Source: Cyprinodon diabolis (taxonomy: Eukaryota > Chordata > Actinopteri > Cyprinodontiformes > Cyprinodontidae). Taken from it: a stretch of DNA of 64,000 nt. Location: positions 9,890,501 to 9,954,500 of the forward strand of contig CM060076.1 in NCBI GenBank assembly GCA_030533445.1. The letters run 5' to 3'. The position numbers and the translations under genes are program-made. Below, in pieces: positions 38,001 to 48,143 of this stretch; position 1 is the first letter of the stretch; each line of letters opens with the position of its first letter. Below the pieces are notes generated by a model. It was not told where the DNA came from. It made no database searches and saw only the letters and a program-made list of their open reading frames with translations.

Positions 38001-41000
38001 ACCTCTTCTGTGAAGGAGACAGAAAGTGAGAGTTGTGGTCTGGATTCAAATCCACCTTCCTCAGCCCACAATGAGCACGCTGCATTAAACAGCTCTGTCT
38101 TTCTGACAAGCTGTGTCCAGGATTATACTAAAGGAGATGTTTCATCATGTCCAGAATCCAATTCTTGCCTTAAAACAGAAGAACATGACACTGAAAAGGA
38201 ATCCCCAAGCTTGGTATCAGGTAATGCAGGCAAATCACCAAATAAAACTGAGACTGAGGAAATCGGTGCCTGTATCGGCATGATTGAGGATCCTATTGAA
38301 CATCTGGCTTCAGCAACAGATGTTCCACCTCAAAGTATGTCTTCAAAACAAGACCCTCATTCAAAATCTTTCAAGGAATCGGATTTGACTTTGGAGAACA
38401 ACGGAGCACTAGAGGCATCCAAGTCAGATGAGCTAGAGGATGTAAAAGAACAAGCTCAAAGATGCGTACCACAGGCAATGGAGAGTTCACCTAGTACTGC
38501 AGATCAGAGTCCACAACCTTCACAGACGTCTAGACGAAAGAGTTTAGCTGATATCAAGTCAAGTATCAGGCGTTTGAGCCACTTCATAAATACAGCTCCT
38601 GATGAAGATGGTATGGAAACTTGCACAGCTCCGTTGCCTCATCTGCACGAAAACTCAAAATGCAAAACCTCATCACCAGTAAAGCCAGAGGTTGAAGTGG
38701 GTTCAAGAAAGGATACTAATGATGCTGAAGCTGAAAAGCCTACAACAGCAGAACAGCCCTTTGTTGCACCCAGTATGACTCTTTCTAGCTTAAAGACACA
38801 ACAGCTAATGTCAAGACTATCAGTGGGAGGTTTTAAACCAAAACTTCCCAAAAGAAAAAGTGAAGATCAGGTAAAGAAGTCTGCGTCTGATAGAGAACCT
38901 ACAAAGACATTCACCATCAATGCCACCAATCAGCTGAATGGAGAGGATAACATCTGTATTCAGGATGAAGAGCTGCTTGACTGTGAAGATTTTTCTGAAA
39001 TGATTGACACCACAAATCTTGAAAATACTCCTACAAAGGACAGCACTTCCAATCCAGTCTACAGGTCGCAGCCTTTAGAGCAGGATGTTGTTATGGAAGA
39101 TTTTATGGTCAGCAGCCAGAGACAAAAGAGGTCCCTGCTTGAAAGTGGAGACTATAAGGAGGATGAGAAGAGACAAAAGATGTCCACAGAGTTATCTGAA
39201 ACGGTATGTCAGTAATTAACTCAAGTTGTGTCCTGTGTGTTCTTTAAATGGTTATCTAGATCAGCGGTCCCCAACCTTTTTTGCACCACGGACTGGGGGG
39301 TGGGGGTGGATACGATCAAGTAAAATGATACAACTGGTATAAAATCAAATACAAACAGCATAAAAATGCCGGTCCCATCTACGCTTAATCGGAGACAATG
39401 ACACACGAAGTGTGCTCCTGATGTCCAGTCTGCTCCGTAGCTTTGTTTTGGTCGCTGTAACCGCAGAAAATCCCGCTTCACAAAGATAGGATGTTATAGA
39501 TAGGATGAGTCTTGAACTGAATTAACCTGTGACAAGAGGCACAGATGCATCGACTGATGTAATTGGGAGAGAATACCGCAATTTTTTATATTTTTCAAAA
39601 TAAAACATCACTCAGACTCTGATCGTCAATAAATTATATATATATATATATATTTTATTTTTATTTTTTTCTGTGCGGTCCGGTACCAAATGACCCACGG
39701 ACCGGTACTGGTCCGCGGCCCGGTGCTTGGGGACCACTGATCTAGATCATTTGTGGCTTTTCAATTTGAATTATAAACTAAGCATCTGTAATGCAGTGTT
39801 AAAAGCAAAATGGTGATCAGTATTTTTAGTTGTGACCTTAGATCTTGTAACTCATAAAGAAGGTCCAATAAAAAATGGGTGAAAACTTCTTTGAACATAT
39901 AAAGGAGGAAAAAATAGATGTGGTAGAAATTGTGTTTATATTCCTTATGTTTATTTACAACAGATATTGAAACACTTCTAAAAATGCTTCTTAATATTTG
40001 CTCTTCTTGCTTTTATTTCAAACTTCGAGCCAATTCTAAGATTTCTTCCAGTAGAGATGGTAGTGAGGGTTTTTGACTTCATGCATATCAAGTAAAACCT
40101 CTAACATAAGATAACATAATTTGAAATTAGTCAGTGATGAGTCTGAAAATGGAATTTCATAGTGTCTGAATAATTTACCTTGCAATGCTCCAAAGTCCTG
40201 CTCTTATCCGTTTTATCTCCCTACAGGCCTTTCAGACTGAAGCTGACTCTGAGAGCAACGTCTCTGGGATTGATACTCAGACCATTGATTCCTCCAATAG
40301 CAGCCCCGCAGGCAGCAGCAGAAGTGAAATTGCGCCCGAGTCCAGTTAAGATCTCATACTTTAAAATTATTAATATTCTTATTTGTCTGCCGTGTACTTA
40401 CCTTCAGTTATTGTTTAATATATTCTAGCGTTTAAACACAGCCTGTTTGAATCCCAGCTTGAAGACTACAGCGGCGATAAACTTACGGTACGTTTATTTT
40501 TATTTTACTTTTGAAACTATAGTTCCTGTTCTCATATGTGTTGCCCCATTTTTATTTTTATCAATTACAGAAACTTGAAGATGGCACAATTACATTATTG
40601 GAGTTCTTCAATCTCTTAAGAATAGATGTTTTCATCCATAACTGTCGGCAGAGCGTCCTTCCTGGCAGAGTATGTCTCCTTTGTTTGTATGATTTAATGT
40701 CATAAACCCTCACTCTTTGCTGAGTTTGTTTTTTGCTCCTATAGCTTTCGTCCAGCACGGATAAAACATCATTAGATTCACTTAAAGACAAATATATAAA
40801 CCATCCGAAACAGAAGATCTATGAGAAAGATGTTCAGAGCCTAAGAGAGAAAGTGGAAGGGTGTGTACTCTTAAAATAATTTTCAGCCTTACATTTTATT
40901 GGATGTTTGTTTTCTTTTCTCTTTTTTTAAAATGCAATTTAAAGCTATATATTTACCACTTTACTTCTGTTCTGCAAATGTGAACATGCATTTAAAGCTC

Positions 41001-44000
41001 ACTTTCTGTATTTGTCCTGTACTAGGCTGAAGTATCAAATGCGGGATTTAGGCAAACCCTTGAAGACTGTTAATAAATCTCTGTGGGAAGAAGTGCTGAA
41101 ATTCACAGAAAAAGAGGTGACATTTATTTTTTATATATATATATTTTTTTTTTTTCCATTGACTCCATGAAAACTACTTTTCCTCAAGATTATGTAAAAA
41201 CTTTTCCCTTATTTTGCTTTTATTAACAGTTCCAGTCCTTTGGTGCCAAGCTAAAGGAAAGACACAACTTCTTCAGAAAACATAGCAAAGAGCAGGGTCA
41301 TGAAATGAAGGAGGTGCTCTACGCTAATTTGGTTGTAGCCAATCTGGTGAGAGACCCTTTGCAAAATAAATTTGAGCTTATCTGTACCAGTTAAGATTGT
41401 GTGTATTCAGTTTGTTTTCTTTTTTTAGGAGGAACAGCAGAAGTTGAGGGGAAAACTCAATCAGGCAGATCAGATGATTCGAAGTTTGGACGAATGTATC
41501 AGTGAATTAGAAGCAGGTAGGCGCACAGTGGAGGCGGGGTAACTTGTCTACCGCAACAGTTAAAAAAATCAATACCAGACATAAAGCGGCTTAGGCAGGC
41601 TTTACTAAAATTATTTCAGTAAGTGTTCAACAGTGTACCTAAACGCAAGTCACATTTGTTTGCACCAAGGATGCGCCAAAATGAAAGTCTTTGTGAAAAA
41701 AATACAAACCTCCATTTTGTTTTCACCAAATATGTCCCAGTCCAAACCGCCTCTGCTTTGGTATCATCTCCTTGCCCAACCCCATGCATCATGCTCTGTA
41801 AAGCCTTTAGTGTCTGACCAGTAGCTCTTGGGTGTTTATTAAATTCTCCGAGCATGACTTTTAAATGTTTTCTGCATATGAATGATGCTTCCTGCTGGAC
41901 TTTGGATTGCTTGAAAATGTCCCATTATCCCAGAAGCATCATTTTCTATTTTAGGTCATTGCTAATATCTTTCCATCTCAATATTATAACCGTACGTCAG
42001 CCTTACAATTACGACTTCATATTTAATGTTTAAGCATGAAAATGCAAGTTCTACCACTTTGAATACATAATCCGTCATCATTGCATTCTGAATGGTCCTT
42101 TGCTTTATGCATTTAATGACTGCACAGGTTTGTATTGTAATGACAATATATGCTTTCTGCAAAGGACATGACATGAACTACCTGAGGACATTTCTTTCCC
42201 CCCTTGGATGAAAAGTCTGCATAAAAGGGACAAGCTGCTCCACTTTACTTGTTTCTTCTCTTCTTTCAGAACTTGATGCAGTCGAGGGAAAAGGCTCTGA
42301 GGACAAACCAGGTCTGACATCACTACAGGAAGGTAAGTCTTGGTAAATCTGGTTTAAAGTTGTCACATTAAACCTCTATGAAATTAATATTAAACCTGTT
42401 TTATTACGGTAGAAATGTCAAAGGTCACTGAAACGTTGGCGGACAGTGAGAGGTCAGTTAAAACATTCTCTTTTTCATGTACCTTCGTATAGATGAACAA
42501 ATTTTCAGTGATATTCCTTAAAATGTGTTTGGTTTGTTGTTTCAGACAAATATCCGAACTGGTTTTGGAGAATGAGAAGAAGTCAAAGGATCTGAATAGA
42601 CTTAAAAGTGAAGCAAAAGACCTGCAAAGCCGCAATGACGTGCTGGATATGTCAGTTTATATTCTGGTTGGGGAAGTTTCTAACTTTTGTTCAAGAGTAT
42701 GCTGGAAATTCACCCGTCTTATTTTTTATTTTATCAGGATAAATGAATGGAGGCTTGAAGAAAACAAGGACACCGGTTCAGTCTACACGTTCCTTTATAA
42801 GACTGTGTTTCTGCGTTTGGTGTATGAAAAAAACACTGGTGAGATTCTTGGATTATTTCAAACACTTTGAAGAAGAAAAGTTAAAATAAAACCATGATTG
42901 GTTTAGTTAAACGCTCTCATGTCATAGTGTCACCTCCAGGATTCTCTGCAGTTTTAAGTTTGGACTTTGAAAATATCCTTTTTTGATAAGTTAGTGAAGA
43001 AAGGAGTACAGGAGATTCACCCAAATGTTTGTGTTATGTCTTTATACCTTTACATATAATGCCAAGTGACTAAAGGACTTTAGGTAGTCAACATGTAGTG
43101 CATGATCCACATATTTGTGGACGCCAGGCTGTAATTCCTTCATTATTTTAACACATAGAGGCAGTTTGGTGCTGTTTGTACTCTGTTTCAACCTACCTGA
43201 ATATGAGCAGCTGTCTTTGTGTCAACTAAATACTACAGGGTGAGCCAAGGATGTGCTGCCCGACTGAAAATGTCACCCGGACATTACTGCAACATTTTCC
43301 TACAGAAGAGGATTAGGGCCACATAAAAAAAAAAAAGTTAACTGATTTTTTAATTTTATTTCAGTTTAATATGGGAAAAAAGTCAGAATTCTCACTTTTT
43401 TCTCAGAATTCTGACTTTAATCTCAGGATTCCGACTTTTTTCTCAGAATTCTGAAAGCTGACAAACATGTTAGCATCAAGCCATAGCCATGTCTGTTTTA
43501 GAGACTAGCTCTCTTGTTTTAATGACCTTCTGCTCCTCCATTAATGAGGGGACCCCTCGGGCACGTAAAAAGTTGCCTAATTCTGTCATTTTCCACCAAT
43601 GAGTCACTGGCCACCTCAAACAACTCACATCTTTGTCAGTGAAGCTGGGTGCTTCCACATCTCTTCCTTCATGGTGCCCATCTACATTAAGATCCAAAAT
43701 TCTGAAATTAAAGTCAGAATTCTGAGAAAAAAGTCAGAATTCTCACTTTTTTCTCAGAATTCTGACTTTAATCTCAGGATTCCGACTTTTTTCTCAGAAT
43801 TCTGAAAGCTGACAAACATGTTAGCATCAAGCCATAGCCATGTCTGTTTTAGAGACTAGCTCTCTTGTTTTAATGACCTTCTGCTCCTCCATTAATGAGG
43901 GGACCCCTCGGGCACGTAAAAAGTTGCCTAATTCTGTCATTTTCCACCAATGAGTCACTGGCCACCTCAAACAACTCACATCTTTGTCAGTGAAGCTGAG

Positions 44001-46550
44001 TGCTTCCACATCTCTTCCTTCATGGTGCCCATCTACATTAAGAAGCAAAATTCTAAGATTAAAGTCAGAATTCTGAGATTAATGTCAGAATTCTGAGGGG
44101 AAAAAAGTCAGAATTCTGAGATTAATGTCAGAATTCTGAGGGGAAAAAAAGTCAGAATTCTGCGGGGAAAAAAATCAGAATTCTAACTTTTTTTCCCATG
44201 TTAAACTGAAATAAAATTAAAAAATCAGTTAACTTTTTTTTTTTTTTCAGTGGCCCTAATCCTCTTCCGTATTTTCCCTTTTGGAGTGGTTTTCTGTTTA
44301 CTTCTTTTGCAGTTCACTCCAAAAGGGAAAAGGTGGACGAGGAAAAATGACACTTTAAAATAAGAATTTTATGGATATTTTGAAGAGATGATTCCTTTAA
44401 AAATCATAGTGAAGAACAGGGAAAAAAAATAGATCACGGTCGTCTTATCATGAATCTCGATTCTCGTTAAGTCAAAACTCAACAAAAAAAAAAGAGCAAA
44501 GATTTCATTGGTAGAAAATAAGATTAGCCTCTATTTCAGCGTTTTGGATCCAGCGGTCTCGATGTCTTTGTTTACTGGACAGCTCTGAAAAAGTTATATT
44601 TTTGTCAAGCTGAAACTGACTTCTTATTTTAAAAACACATTTTTTTCTCTCAGATAACTGTAGAGAAAGCTAGACTCACCATATCTGCATAATGCATTGA
44701 TTAATTACTTGTGAGCAGTGTGTGTAATATGCATCTCACAAAGGACTGTTGGAATGAAATAATCATTGGCTGATATTTTCCAAATATGAGTTTATATTTT
44801 ACACACTAATGTAATATTTACCAATATTATCACATATTGCATGTTTTCCTAATATTGTGCAGCCCCTATCCAAGCCTTTTTCTTTTATTATCAAATGTGT
44901 TCCTATTGTCCATCTGTGTCACTTTGTTTTTACTGCATTCGTTTATTTAAGCATTAATAAGTGTTTCCCATCCCCTGAGTTCTTTTATTTTTTTATGTTT
45001 AAGGAGATGATGCGAAGAGCAGATCTGAGAAGAAAATGGCAAATATCAGCTTTGAATTTAATCTGGGTGAGAAAATGATTTGTGTTCCTCTTGTTGAGCT
45101 AATGCTGCAAATAATGCTAATATTAATGCTGTTCTGCCAAGCATGGCGGTTCATCTCTGGCTATATTTTCTGCACATCTTACTAACTTAATTTAAAAAAT
45201 GTATTGACTTTTTTCCAACCAGATGAGAAGTCATATTGTCACGCCCGCCTTGTTCATAAATTAGTCTCTGGGTACGTTGAGGGAGAGTCCTGCTGGGTGG
45301 AGAAATATCCCACAAGTCAACATGTTCCACAGGTTGGTGTGAAAATGCTAGTTTTTGCAGATTCCAGATACTCTTTAAACAAAGGCTAGCACTCTTAGCT
45401 AAAGCTATTCAATGAAGAATACAGAGATAATTAGCTCCTTCTGGTATGATTGAAATCAGAGCAAATAAGTTTCATCACACTATTTTTTTATTTGGTTAGT
45501 TGGTTAAAAATTCAAGCTGAAGTTCTCTTGTTTGTTTCCTTCAGCTTCTTCGTGAAGTCAGCTTGGTTGTGGGCCGCTGCCGCCTTGTTGGAGAAGAGAT
45601 ACGTCTGCTGAAGACGTGGGGGAGTCTTCGGTTTGATATCCTGGATCTCAGCTGCTCAGAGACCCAGTAAGGACTTTACTACACAGAGGATGACTAGAAC
45701 TTCGCTTCGTCTGAATGCAACCCAGTAAATCATACATTAGCGAAAAATGCAATGTAACTTAATGCCATATTTTTATATTCTTTCTTCTTCTTGTAGAGTT
45801 CACATTGTCTTCAGCAGCCTGAGGAAGTTTACCAAGTTTGAGGTGATCTTTGAAGCTGCGTTGACCAACCAGAGCTGCGTCTTCCATGTACAGAGCTTTA
45901 AAAACGTGATAGGGAGCACAACGTAAGTAGAGCAGAGATGGGAATAGTCAGGATTAATAAGTGTTAAACTATTTATATTGTTTATAGAGGGGCATTACTT
46001 GACAATCTCCCTTCAATATTTAAGAAATATATGATAGCTGTGATTATTAAAGGCAAAATTAGTTTAGAAAAACAGTATTCAGCGTCTCACAAGTTATTTG
46101 TAGGGATCTGGTTATTTTAACATCTCTAGTAAACTAATGCAAGAAAGCAAAAATTAAATGTTTTGTGTTTTTTTCCCAATTGATATAAAATATTTCGCAA
46201 CAGTGTCTTTAAATGTGTTCCTGCTTTAGGAGTTGAATAAAATGGCTAAATCCAGTTGAATCCGTGTGATCGGGTTCTGCAGGACTGCTAATGAGCAATT
46301 CTTTTGGTTAAGCCTTTTTAAACTAGGGAAAAAAAATAAAATATGAACCTGAAAGTTTGCTGTAGTAAACCCACCCCTGGTCGCATCTTCTATATTATCC
46401 GAAACCAGCCAAAAACCACATTGTAATGTTTAATCATTGTGATCTATCTCTAGGATCCAGCAGATCGAGGAAGTTGTGGCTTCACTGAGTCCAGGAAGGA
46501 ACCTTTTTACAAGGATCATCAAGAAGCTTCACCAAACTCTGCTTTCATAA
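26085..46550 (+). CDS. knl1: KNL1 kinetochore scaffold 1 (CASC5/Spc105), 31 coding exons, 2246 aa
   Basis: KNL1 is the KMN-network scaffold that recruits BUB3-BUB1/BUBR1 and PP1. Coding exons: 26085-26113, 26888-26924, 27267-27326, 27486-27568, 27658-27707, 27787-27808, 27893-27936, 28011-28063, 30323-30998, 31418-31464, 31712-33035, 34781-34833, 35343-35991, 36991-37037, 37152-39203, 40227-40344, 40429-40487, 40571-40669, 40745-40860, 41026-41116, 41230-41346, 41429-41516, 42270-42332, 42413-42452, 42546-42650, 42738-42838, 45004-45066, 45223-45332, 45545-45666, 45797-45922, 46454-46550. All phases agree (6741 nt). PP1 docking: SSILK near residue 22 and RRVSF in exon 4. MELT modules span about residues 140-1180, including a 17-unit array at 490-778. 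A KI-like segment (PDFKNFLLSLAKP) lies near 217. The coiled coil is about 1850-2050; the C-terminal RWD region, which binds the MIS12 complex, runs from about 2090. Length is close to human (about 2340 aa). Confidence 0.96.
28467..30174 (-). mobile_element. Tigger/pogo-like relic in a KNL1 intron, interrupted by a TTAA element
   Basis: The ends are CAGTGGAATCTGCTTATAG and CTATAAGCGGATTCCACTG, flanked by TA on both sides, as for Tc1/mariner-Tigger elements. A minus-strand frame (29151-28879) with an acidic DDDIIVE segment followed by a leucine-rich helix resembles the C-terminal tail of Tigger-type transposases. The catalytic core is missing. A TTAA element fills 29187-29994, so the Tigger part is only about 900 bp. 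Confidence 0.7.
29187..29994. mobile_element. TTAA-flanked long-TIR element nested in the Tigger relic
   Basis: An 808-bp element starts AGGGGAATTCCG and ends CTGCGTTCCCCT, with TTAA on both sides (29183-29186 and 29995-29998). The inverted arms are over 200 bp and share 'TAGGCGAATCACTGT' near the centre. The middle is GC-rich and non-coding. It must be younger than the Tigger copy it interrupts. Confidence 0.8.
32078..32944 (+). repeat. knl1: 17-unit, 51-bp tandem MELT array in KNL1
   Basis: Seventeen consecutive 51-bp units encode SMEMTEVQTGRIMGANT with few changes. Unit 4 reads SMEITEVQTGLIMGPNT, unit 12 ends GADA, units 14-17 have RIIG, and unit 17 ends GVSD. MEMT is the MELT core, whose Thr is phosphorylated by MPS1 to bind BUB3. 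The usual SHT element after MELT is replaced by VQTG, and the upstream aromatic element (GEKTVRF in other modules here) is missing. The middle units are nearly identical at the DNA level, and variation sits at the ends, as expected for recent expansion by unequal exchange. Because 51 is divisible by 3, the antisense strand is also open for 328 codons; I regard that frame as an artefact. Confidence 0.98.
33670..34442. mobile_element. Unclassified inverted-repeat element in a KNL1 intron
   Basis: A perfect 22-bp inverted repeat (AAAATTACTTGGAGGTTTAT then GC) bounds about 770 bp, at 33670-33691 and 34421-34442. Inside is 'GCCAGAGGTTTCTTCC...TTTTTTCCTCTTCACTGTCGC', a phrase I know from a common fish repeat. 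I see no target duplication. Confidence 0.45.
34594..34724 (+). mobile_element. Hairpin retroposon, short copy
   Basis: A 131-bp insertion lies between 14-bp direct repeats AAAAGGGTCAAATT (34580-34593 and 34725-34738). Two arms containing ATATCC(C/A)CTGGACTTGG face each other with no spacer. They are followed by a tail 'ACGGAATGACTATGACC...CATCAGC'. A longer relative is at 50919-51257. Duplications of 13-14 bp indicate target-primed insertion rather than a cut-and-paste transposon. Confidence 0.75.
36148..36906 (-). mobile_element. Tigger/pogo-like relic with N-terminal DNA-binding domain
   Basis: Imperfect inverted ends (CCGTACTAACCCGAATATAG on the left, ACTCGGGCCACTACAG on the right) are flanked by TA. 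A minus-strand frame (36834-36355) contains RRSYNSEFKITVVNPGE and a later VRRWHVQKD segment, matching the helix-turn-helix (Brinker/CENP-B-like) N-terminus of pogo-type transposases. No DDE core remains. It lies in the KNL1 intron 35992-36990. Confidence 0.7.
39262..39739. mobile_element. Non-autonomous hAT element in a KNL1 intron
   Basis: A 478-bp element starts CAGCGGTCCCCAACC and ends CTTGGGGACCACTG. It is bounded by a perfect 8-bp target duplication ATCTAGAT (39254-39261 and 39740-39747). No transposase frame is seen. Confidence 0.92.
43302..44270. mobile_element. Long-TIR element with an internal tandem duplication (KNL1 intron)
   Basis: Outer arms pair 'GAAGAGGATTAGGGCCAC' (about 43302) with its inverse at about 44252-44270, and 'AGTTAACTGATTTTTTAAT' with its inverse. 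Inside, a roughly 246-bp block (43446-43691) is repeated almost exactly at 43797-44042. The blocks are separated and flanked by arrays of 'AGTCAGAATTCTGAG' units. Each block has the same 73-codon minus-strand frame containing WWKMTELGNFLRARG. I do not recognise this peptide; it may be an old transposase fragment. Confidence 0.65.
44274..44330. repeat. Short inverted repeat
   Basis: TTTTCCCTTTTGGAGTG faces CACTCCAAAAGGGAAAA across about 25 bp, next to the right edge of the preceding element. It could form a stable hairpin in KNL1 pre-mRNA. Confidence 0.7.
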
Positions 46551-46575
46551 CATCAGTAGAGTTAATTATTTTGTT

Positions 46576-46590
46576 AATAAATCAAATAAA
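46576..46590 (+). terminator. knl1: KNL1 poly(A) signals
   Basis: Two AATAAA hexamers, at 46576-46581 and 46585-46590, lie 26 and 35 nt after the stop codon. They imply a very short 3' UTR. Confidence 0.75.
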
Positions 46591-48143
46591 TGTATATTTT
46601 TGTTTATTCCCTTTAATTTTTTTGCAGGTTATTTAATCCTAAATGCCAGTTTATCTCTGCAGTGCATTTACATCAGTAAACAAAAAACTGCATTTTCTGT
46701 AAAAATTAAAACTGTTGGGCTTTGTCAAATCACTCCTTTTGTTACTTACTAATTAGTAAAACATTTTTAGTTTATATTTCATTAAATCCTAATAAAAATG
46801 TGTTCTGATGGGTTTTTGTTTTGTTCTACTTGCTGGTTATGTTCTTTGGGTGCTGAACATATGTATATATCTTTGACTTGCTGTAATCTAAAGCTTTTCT
46901 GTTAAAACGTTTAAATTGTGATAATAAAAAAAAAAAAAAACACTTGGACTATTTTATTATTTTTTAAGTTTTGTCATTATGGCTTTATTCCCAAAGCATT
47001 GTAAGTTATTTTCTTACCACTCTTATCTTTGACTTTAAAAATAACAGATGAAGCTGGAGATTCAAAGCAGGATTGATTGATTTTACTGCAGCATTTAATG
47101 CATTTTTCCCAACTTATCATTAATAAGGACACAACTTTACTGTGGATTTCCCCTCATCCATGTTCCTTCTTTTTTACAAACATAGACTTTAGATTCAAAC
47201 AGCCTCCCTACTCAATACAAAAAACAACATGAGGCGCAACCAGGTCACTTTTACACAGAAAATAACCTCCAGTTTAAGATAAGCTGATTGGTTTACTTCT
47301 ACCCAGCATTAAAAAAAGTTATTTAATCTAAATCCAAATAGACATGTTTCTGCCCCATTCGCTCTGCTCCTGGAAACTTAACATTCATATGTTTACCTCA
47401 TGAAGCAGTGAAATGTGAAGCATTGTTATTTCACTTCAATTGAGGAGATGAAGAATAACCTGGCAGAAAATGTCACCCCCTCAGAAGGAAGTTCTGATGG
47501 CTAACATCCCACCACAATCTGTCATTGTCATGTTTCCATCAGTTATTTATTGTGCAAAAAATTGTTTTATGATCAGAGGTGTCAAGTAACAAAGTACAAA
47601 CACTTTCTTAATTTACCGGTAAATAGAAATTCTGGCTATCTATACTTTAGTGGAGTAATTCATTTTTCAGACAACTTTTTACTCTTGCTTTAGTTTTCTT
47701 CATCAACTATCTCTACTCCTTACATTTCGAGAATAGAATCGTTAGTTTTGTGTCATTTAAGCTCCTTTTTGTTGGGTATCTAAAATTCAAATCCATAAAA
47801 AAATATTTGTTTCATTCAGACAATTAGTTTGTATTTGGAATCTACAGCACCAAAATATATAGCTGTTCAAGATAATGCAAAGTTAAATTTGACAGTGTTG
47901 CCATCAGTTATAGAAAAATTTTCCTCCTATGCAGCCGTGCAGTAACCAGTAAAAGGTTTAAAGCATCTATGCTTAACATTTTTTGATGCATTACTTTCAT
48001 GATTTAAGTGTTTTTAAAATTTGCACTTTTACTTGAGTTAAAATTTAAAGTTATAACACTCTAACTTTCAAAGCATTTAGATGTGTCACAGCTAGGGATA
48101 CTCTGAAAAGTATAAGTTTGTTCCTCCACATAATCCACATCTA
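46591..48143. other. Intergenic DNA between KNL1 and a Tc1 element
   Basis: AT-rich sequence with no exon or named repeat recognised. Confidence 0.45.

Noticed and set aside
39221..39481. 86-codon minus-strand frame overlapping the hAT element
   Set aside because: It crosses the element boundary into KNL1 intron sequence and has no transposase motif.
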